This document shows positions 5,780 through 6,795 of a stretch of 6,795 nt of DNA, one piece after another. The notes under the pieces are model-generated. The model saw only the letters and a list, made by a program, of their open reading frames with translations. It had not been told where the DNA came from and did not search any database. The stretch is from Streptomyces sp. NRRL WC-3549. Its GTDB lineage: Bacteria; Actinomycetota; Actinomycetes; Streptomycetales; Streptomycetaceae. The translations under genes and the position numbers were made by a program. Each line of letters begins with the position of its first letter. The stretch's first letter is position 1. The stretch spans positions 4,340-11,134 of the forward strand of contig NZ_KL585411.1 of the NCBI RefSeq assembly GCF_000721935.1, written 5' to 3'.

Positions 5780-6795
5780 ATGACCCTCACCACCGAGCAG
5801 CTCTCGGCCACCACCCTGCTGCGGTTCGCCACCGCCGGGTCCGTCGACGACGGCAAGTCCACCCTCGTCGGGCGTCTCCTGCACGACTCCAAGTCGGTCC
5901 TCACCGACCAGCTCGAAGCCGTCGAGCACGCCTCGCGCAACCGCGGCCAGGAAGCCCCGGACCTCGCGCTGCTGACCGACGGACTGCGCGCCGAGCGTGA
6001 GCAGGGCATCACCATCGACGTGGCCTACCGCTACTTCGCCACGCCCCGCCGCCGCTTCATCCTCGCCGACACCCCCGGCCATGTGCAGTACACCCGCAAC
6101 ATGGTCACCGGCGCCTCGACCGCGGAGCTCGCCGTCGTCCTCGTCGACGCGCGCAACGGCGTCGTGGAGCAGACCCGCCGGCACGCCGCCGTCGCCGCGC
6201 TGCTGCGCGTCCCGCACGTCGTGCTCGCCGTCAACAAGATGGACCTGGTCGACTACGCGGAGCCGGTCTTCGCCGCGATAGCCGAGGAGTTCACCGCGTA
6301 CGCCGCCTCGCTGGGCGTCCCCGAGATCACCGCGATCCCGATCTCGGCGCTGGCCGGGGACAACGTGGTGGAGCCGTCCGCCCACATGGACTGGTACGGC
6401 GGCCCGACCGTGCTGGAGCACCTGGAGACCGTGCCGGTCAGCCACGACCTGACCGAGTGCCCGGCCCGCTTCCCCGTCCAGTACGTGATCCGCCCGCAGA
6501 CCGCCGAACACCCCGACTACCGCGGGTACGCCGGCCAGATCGCCTCCGGTGTGCTGCGGGTCGGCGAGAGCGTCACCGTCCTGCCGTCGGGGCGTACGTC
6601 GACCGTCACCGGGATCGACGCGCTCGGGGAGGCCGTCGACGTCGCCTGGGCCCCGCAGTCCGTCACCCTGCGGCTCGGCGACGACCTGGACATCTCGCGC
6701 GGCGACCTCATCGCACCGAGCGCCCACGCGCCGGGCACCACCCAGGACGTCGAGGCGACGGTCTGCCATGTGGCGGACCAGCCGCTCACCGTCGG
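5780..6795 (+). CDS. cysN: Sulfate adenylyltransferase large subunit, GTPase (3' end outside window)
   Basis: The first 338 residues of the regulatory GTPase subunit of ATP sulfurylase, which uses GTP hydrolysis to drive APS formation by CysD. The G domain is complete: G1 GSVDDGKST at residues 20-28, the switch region GLRAEREQGITIDVAYRYF, G3 DTPGH at 97-101, G4 NKMD at 152-155, and G5-like ISAL soon after. The EF-Tu-like beta-barrel domain 2 begins near PARFPVQYVIRPQ and continues through YAGQIASGVLRVGESVTVLPSG; domain 3 begins before the window ends. ATG 5780 is chosen for GAGAGG at 5767-5772, 7 nt upstream. In-frame GTG 5687 and ATG 5690 would add about 30 residues of Pro/Arg-rich sequence not seen in the family. 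Whether a CysC domain is fused at the missing end cannot be seen, but the separate cysC argues against it. Confidence 0.95.
   Translation, partial: MTLTTEQLSATTLLRFATAGSVDDGKSTLVGRLLHDSKSVLTDQLEAVEHASRNRGQEAPDLALLTDGLRAEREQGITIDVAYRYFATPRRRFILADTPGHVQYTRNMVTGASTAELAVVLVDARNGVVEQTRRHAAVAALLRVPHVVLAVNKMDLVDYAEPVFAAIAEEFTAYAASLGVPEITAIPISALAGDNVVEPSAHMDWYGGPTVLEHLETVPVSHDLTECPARFPVQYVIRPQTAEHPDYRGYAGQIASGVLRVGESVTVLPSGRTSTVTGIDALGEAVDVAWAPQSVTLRLGDDLDISRGDLIAPSAHAPGTTQDVEATVCHVADQPLTV

Noticed and set aside
4550..6769. Long open frame on the - strand opposite cysD and cysN
   Set aside because: It mirrors the codon structure of cysD and cysN, runs straight across their gap, and its Gly/Val/Asp-rich translation shows no motif.
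1..6795. CRISPR arrays, tRNA or rRNA genes, insertion sequences, attachment sites
   Set aside because: No spaced direct repeats of the right size, no cloverleaf or rRNA-like stretches and no transposase or terminal repeats were seen on either strand.

Overview
The window comes from a high-GC actinomycete, most likely Streptomyces or a close relative. Third codon positions are almost all G or C, genes overlap by ATGA/GTGA, and the gene order cysI - small ORF - cysH - cysC - cysD - cysN is the assimilatory sulfate reduction locus known from that group. All supported genes lie on the + strand; I found nothing convincing on the - strand.

Layout. Positions 1-498 hold the 3' end of a probable regulator with a winged-helix C-terminus. 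A stand-alone GNAT acetyltransferase follows (554-1171) and ends at a strong terminator-like hairpin (1178-1210). The 334-nt stretch 1172-1505 has no ordinary gene but is full of structure: the terminator, a direct repeat and an inverted repeat around 1225-1285 (probable promoter/operator), a 27-codon leader peptide (1306-1389), and two mutually exclusive RNA hairpins (1431-1484) just before the cysI ribosome binding site. The sulfur operon then runs from 1506 to the window end.

How the genes work together. CysD and CysN (ATP sulfurylase) turn sulfate and ATP into adenylyl sulfate (APS). CysH has the four cysteines of an iron-sulfur APS reductase and makes sulfite. CysI, a siroheme/4Fe-4S enzyme of the ferredoxin-dependent type, makes sulfide for cysteine synthesis. 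CysC is an APS kinase making PAPS; an APS-type CysH does not need it for reduction, so it probably serves another PAPS use or regulation. A 59-residue four-cysteine protein is encoded between cysI and cysH, overlapping both by ATGA. It sits where the ferredoxin-like cysX lies in Corynebacterium and is the least understood protein here.

The genes from cysI to cysD are linked by stop/start overlaps (cysC may instead use a start 24 nt further in). The chain then breaks at a 189-nt gap before cysN that holds a perfect 8-bp hairpin. The best candidates for something not well described are the leader/attenuator region, the small cysteine protein and the cysD-cysN gap. The core enzymes look ordinary and intact; cysN runs off the end of the window.
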